From the NCBI RefSeq assembly GCF_023278565.1, contig NC_064676.1, positions 1,798,001 through 1,862,000 of the forward strand: a DNA stretch of 64,000 nucleotides, read 5' to 3'. The position numbers and the translations under genes are program-made. Source of the stretch: Colletotrichum lupini (taxonomy: Eukaryota > Ascomycota > Sordariomycetes > Glomerellales > Glomerellaceae). Of this stretch, positions 59,969 through 64,000 are shown one piece after another. The notes below the pieces were generated by a model, which was not told the origin of the DNA, made no database searches, and saw nothing but the letters and a program-made list of their open reading frames with translations. Position 1 is the stretch's first letter. Every line of letters starts with the position of its first letter.

Positions 59969-61513
59969 TTAGCTGATTCCCACTCCGCAAACGACGCAGA
60001 GCAGCGGCTCAGTCCACACCTTCTCGCCTTCAGTGACGTTCTCTCGAAGATCCCTGATTTTAATCGTCGATGGGGTCATGTCCATCAAGATCCTCGCCTC
60101 GAACAAGCCCTCCCACGGCTTTGCGTCGGCGGAAGACGGCTTCTTCTTGAAGGATCTCACCTTGCGTGACGACGCCGCTGCCGACACCTCGGGTACGGTT
60201 GGTGTGGCAGGAGTTGTAGGTGGTTGCGAAACGTGCTCATCGACAACGGCAGGCGTTCCCTCGGTTACTGACTGCCCATTGATCTCTTCTAGCGCATCGC
60301 TCGGCTTGGCATCGATTGTTTGCTTCACGTCGGCACCGCTCTCGGTAGGGCTGAGGGGTTCGTTTACACCGTCATCGAGCGGCTTTTCTTCCTTGACCTT
60401 GTCGCTCTCAGCGACCGACGCTGTTCCGTCTGTCGGGGGTTTCGCGGTGAAGTGGGGCTTGTCCTTGCCAAGTCGCTCGTATGTTCGCATCAGGGTTTCC
60501 TCTCGAAGACAGTGTTCGTGTAGCCACTTTCCGCATTCCTTGTTGGAGCACCCGACGAGGGTCTTATCCGGGTTGGCGGGCTGTCGGCATTTGCAGGTGC
60601 GTTCAACTGACTGCATGACGGGTTAGCGACAATCGCCTGCTCTAGGCTTCGGGGGTGTTTATGCATACCGAGAGCTGCTGGGTGCGACAGTCAAAGGCCT
60701 GACGCCAATAGAGGGCCTCCTGAATCTCGTCGTCGTTCTCTTCAATCCATTGCTTGACGGTGGCGGGCAATGTCACACTAACGACGTTGATGATGTCCAC
60801 TGCTTCGCGTCAGTACTGAGACCACTGTCTAGAGAAGCATGAAACCTACTGTGGTTGGAAGCAATCAGCTCGTTGTGGCCGTGGTACGGCTGACGACCTC
60901 CCGTGTATCTCTTTCCTTCCATCGTGCCCTCCGGCAGCTCCTCCGGCCAGTACATCCAGTATATGCGCGCATAGACGTGGTGTTCATCACTAGCGCGGAT
61001 CTCCAGAATGCGCGCTACCCAGTCGTCTTCGGACTTGGACCGCTTCAGGACCTTCTCAGGCTCGTTGGCATCTGTCGAGCCTTCCGCTGCGGCCTTTTGG
61101 CGTTGGACTGTCTGGTCGTTTGCGACGTAGATAAAGCCCTCACTGAAATACTTCGTCCCGTTTACTACCGCCCGTCACTGTTAGTGCAAGGCCATCGCAG
61201 ATGGACTATCGCTGAGCAACTTACGGACGAAGCTATTGTATCGTGTCATCTCCAACCACTTCTTCTGCGGATGCACATGGTATTCCAAGTCCAGAACATC
61301 GTTAGCGCTCTTGCCGTTGAAGTCGCCGGAAGGGGAGAAGGGAGAGAGTTGCTTGGAGCTCTTCTTCCCATCTTCCTCTTCTTGCTCTGGTTTCCTCCTC
61401 TTCTTGGATTTCTTCTGTGCCTTGATGTCGGGTTCGGCGTAGGTGATGCTGAAGGGGCATTCGGCCTTGTTTTCCTCGACCTCGGCGCGAGGGCGCTTGC
61501 GCGAGGTGGACAT
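59969..61513 (-). CDS. BAH-PHD chromatin protein (ebs-bah-phd / EPR-1-like)
   Basis: A nuclear protein that probably reads histone marks; the Neurospora BAH-PHD protein EPR-1 acts in H3K27-methyl repression, and similarity to that group is my inference. Exons in reading order: 61513-61225, 61164-60850, 60799-60669 and 60610-59969, giving 458 residues. A basic nuclear-localisation-like tract (about 30-45) precedes a BAH domain (about 85-215: YFSEGFIYVAND, HHVYARIYWMYWPEEL, GHNELIASNH). The PHD-like zinc residues are C251, C253, C266, C271, H276 and C279, with W274 two residues before the His as in PHD fingers. The last CX2C pair (C450, C453) lies at the extreme C terminus after some 170 mostly disordered, acidic and Ser/Thr/Pro-rich residues. 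Either the finger is split or the final pair is unrelated. Confidence 0.87.
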
Positions 61514-62588
61514 AATTGGTGTAGTAGGAGGTTCGGAGTCGCAAACGCGAATGCGGTGAAGTTATCGCAGGTATGAGAGTGATCGGAGTGATGCGATCTC
61601 GATTGATGGTGTCCGAGACGAATGACGTTGGTGCAAAGAGCTCGCTGGGATGTCGCGACCGAAGGGAAGGAGCACGGGGTGGCTGGAAGACGAATGGGTC
61701 GCCCAAAGGACCGGGGGGAGGTAGTATGAAGCTGTATGGCAAGCGCGCGGTCCTAGATGGGCGCTCTTTGTTGACTTTGTCAAGTGTGCAAATACTCTGG
61801 CAAGCCTGAAGATGGTCCAGGCCGAATATCGACGACCAATGATGGCCACGATGCGCAAAATTGGGAAAATCGCGGGTTGAGGATCTGGCAATTCCGGGAC
61901 GAGGAGCGGAGCGCGTTCTTGCTACCCAGCGAAAAAAAGGTGGCGCAGGATGACTATTCTGCTGGGTCACGTGAGCGCGGCGTTCCTCCGACCAAACGTC
62001 CACTGCCACCTAGAGGACGGACCAGCAACCACGATGCGGGCAGCAGGTGTGCGGCGTGCGGCGTGCCACAGATGGACCAGGCGTGTCACGTAAGCACAGC
62101 AGACAACAGGAGCTAGAACCATCCGCGCCTACCAAAATCCTGGTCTGCCTCCAAGGTTCCCACAACAAGCGCCGACACTTATCTCTCCATTACCTGATTG
62201 GCTACGTACCGATCTCGTCGCTTTACCATGACCTCTTACACCTGTAGTCTTCGTGTCTCATGCCATATGCCGTTCTTCTGATATAAATGAGCTGGATGGT
62301 TGGTTTCAAAAGGATACCAGTTTCATCATCATCATTCAAATCAATAGTCAATTGCTTTTCCCCAGTATTCTGACGTAAATATGAACAGAAGAGTGTGGGG
62401 ATCAAAGAGCAACAAAGAAGATAGGGGATACGACGGAGGCGGCGAGCATGTTGGGGGCGATGGAGACGACAACAGAAACAACGACAAAGTCGACTGTTCA
62501 TTACTCGGAGCTTTTGAGTAAAACATACAATATCGCTAACTTGATTTACCTACGCCGTTGCTATGCAGATATGTTCGGTAATGGGGGC
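61514..62588. other. Intergenic: BAH-PHD promoter and permease 3' end
   Basis: About 1.1 kb, holding the promoter of the BAH-PHD gene (left) and the 3' end of the Atg22-like gene (right, AT-richer). No separate gene was seen. Confidence 0.55.
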
Positions 62589-64000
62589 TCAGTTCCCCCT
62601 GGTCCGGTTATGCTCGTGTTCGACTTCTTCCTCCTCATCGTCATAGGCACTGAGAATCGGACGATCGTCGCTGTCCTCTGTCTCGCTGCCGGTTTCAGCC
62701 TGTAGACTCTTGAATCCCTCAATAGTCTCTGCGAGTTTCTGGCCCTCCCGCTTGCCGCGCTCCACGTTCACGCTCCAGATGAGAGGCGCCGGAAGCCCAA
62801 CCAATGCCGCCAAGAACCAAAACGCCGGCCGGATATCACCAGATTGATCAATGATGGCTCCGACAATCGCAGGTCCAAAAACACTCGAACCTTTGTCGGA
62901 TGCAGCGTATAGAGCGTAAAAGGCAGCTTCGCTTCCCTCGGGGATCAACTCGCCGTACAGCGATCTGCAATATGAACTCAAGCCTCCCAACACCAGTCCG
63001 TACACGGCAGCTAGGGGATACATTTCCCACGGTTGCTGCAGTCCGATCACGCCCCATCTCTGCACAATCGGCAAATATCCGAGAAGTCCGTAGATCGGAA
63101 TGAGCTCGAAGAGACCGATACAGACAAGGATTGTCTGATGTGGCTTCAAGTGGAACTTGCGTGAGATGAAAGCCCAGCTGAAGGCACCGATAACGCCAGC
63201 TATAGTGGAGATCACATTGATCATACCCAAAGCCCAAGGCTTCATGTGGAGTTGCGTTTTGGCGAACAATATGGCCGTGGAAGATGTAGTTGCAATCGCA
63301 TCACTGACCAAAAACCAGGCGCATAGAAACAGAACGATGTCTCGTAGGCGACGAGCAAGCCGGACAGTGTTGAATAACGATTTCCAGGCCATAGCCACAT
63401 AAGTTGGCCAAGCTCGAATTCCTTTGCCCGACGTGACGGGCATTGGTGGACCTGGCCGAGGGCGGAGCCACATGGCAGCAGGGATCGTGAAGACTGCCTG
63501 TAAGATGGTCAGTGACGGTGGATAATGCGCCCAGGCGACGGGGATGAGATGGAGAGAGAGAGCCCGTCACATACCCACCAAAGACCGCAAAAAGACAATG
63601 CAACCCTTTGCGACCAGGTAGTGTTTTTCAGTGCAATCACTATGGCAATGGCGACACACTGTACGAATAGGCCGGCAATGTAGCCAATGCCAATGCCCTT
63701 GGCGGAAATCTGAGTGGACAGCTGGAGCTCGACGGAGGTGAGCTCCTCATGAGTAGCTTTCCGAACCAACGGGTAGCCTCCGTTTCCGTTTCCATGCCCA
63801 CCGAGTAAGGGCGAATGTTGGTCCTCAACCTCGGCACTGGCGGGATCTTGGTCAACGTGGGAACCATCGAGCGGTCGCGATTCCAGGTCCGAATGTCCCA
63901 AGTCGGGAGTGTGAACAGTCTCGGAAGCAATCACTTCCGGATGATGCCGGACCAATAGCGGCAGGAATGAGTTGAGGAGCACGAATGAGGCGCCAAAACA
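62589..64000 (-). CDS. atg22: Atg22-like vacuolar amino-acid effluxer (partial, N terminus outside window)
   Basis: A major-facilitator-type membrane protein of the vacuole, which in yeast releases amino acids after autophagic breakdown. The window shows 64000-63575 and 63497-62589 (444 residues); the frame stays open to the window edge, so the true start and first helices lie outside. Diagnostic blocks are [16 protein letters not shown] after the intron, [25 protein letters not shown] and [18 protein letters not shown], a signature of the Atg22 family. A long hydrophilic loop with Gly/Asn/Asp-rich sequence separates the first visible helix pair from the next. The tail is acidic ([11 protein letters not shown]). 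Fungi often carry several Atg22 paralogues, so this need not be the autophagy gene itself. Confidence 0.92.

Overview
The window looks like nuclear DNA from a filamentous ascomycete (Pezizomycotina, most likely a sordariomycete). The evidence is short GT-AG introns, tiny first exons and micro-exons, CT-rich leaders, gene-free stretches strewn with TACCT/GGTAC words, and a set of typical filamentous-fungal genes: an RA-LRR-PP2C-cyclase adenylate cyclase, a creB-type deubiquitinase and a BAH-PHD protein. I cannot name the species. There is no bacterial-style operon, no CRISPR array, and I recognised no transposon, tRNA or rRNA. All exon structures were built by hand from frame continuity and splice signals, without transcript support.

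Layout, left to right. (a) 1-13 kb, metabolic genes: an ACS/Dal5-type MFS transporter (+), a MAL-activator-like Zn2Cys6 factor (+) lying tail to tail with an intracellular GH13 alpha-glucosidase (-), and a Kv-beta-type aldo/keto reductase (+). The glucosidase carries the Val that marks isomaltase-type enzymes next to its nucleophile, and its upstream region holds a CGG-N8-CGG site overlapped by a CreA-type GCGGGG. The factor and enzyme look like a minimal alpha-glucoside module without a recognised sugar permease. (b) 13.2-19.5 kb, no gene recognised; its right end is probably the leader of the next gene. (c) 19.5-34.9 kb, core-cell genes: adenylate cyclase (+), ALG12 mannosyltransferase (-), YOS1 (+) and the creB-type deubiquitinase (-). 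ALG12 and YOS1 are divergent and share about 0.7 kb. The first YOS1 intron contains a roughly 140-base near-pure C tract. (d) 34.9-42.0 kb, no convincing gene. (e) 42.0-51.7 kb: PIC2-type mitochondrial phosphate carrier (-), a small CBS-pair protein (+), a conserved fungal protein of unknown role (-) and an extended-SDR epimerase-like protein with an unusual active site (-). (f) 51.7-57.9 kb, no convincing gene. (g) 57.9-64 kb, three minus-strand genes in tandem: actin-capping protein beta, a BAH-PHD chromatin protein whose last zinc-ligand pair is displaced to the extreme C terminus, and an Atg22-like permease running off the right edge.

Functional threads. Carbon regulation appears twice: in the alpha-glucosidase pair, with CreA-like sites, and in creB, whose Aspergillus relative acts in carbon catabolite repression. 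Cyclic AMP signalling may touch the same physiology. ALG12 and YOS1 both serve the early secretory pathway. I found no clear new multi-gene system. The most unusual items are the C-tract intron, the 1.34-kb intron near the start of the adenylate cyclase, the split PHD-like finger, the catalytic Cys codon of the deubiquitinase broken by an intron beside a 14-nt exon, and the overlapping activator/repressor site at the glucosidase promoter.
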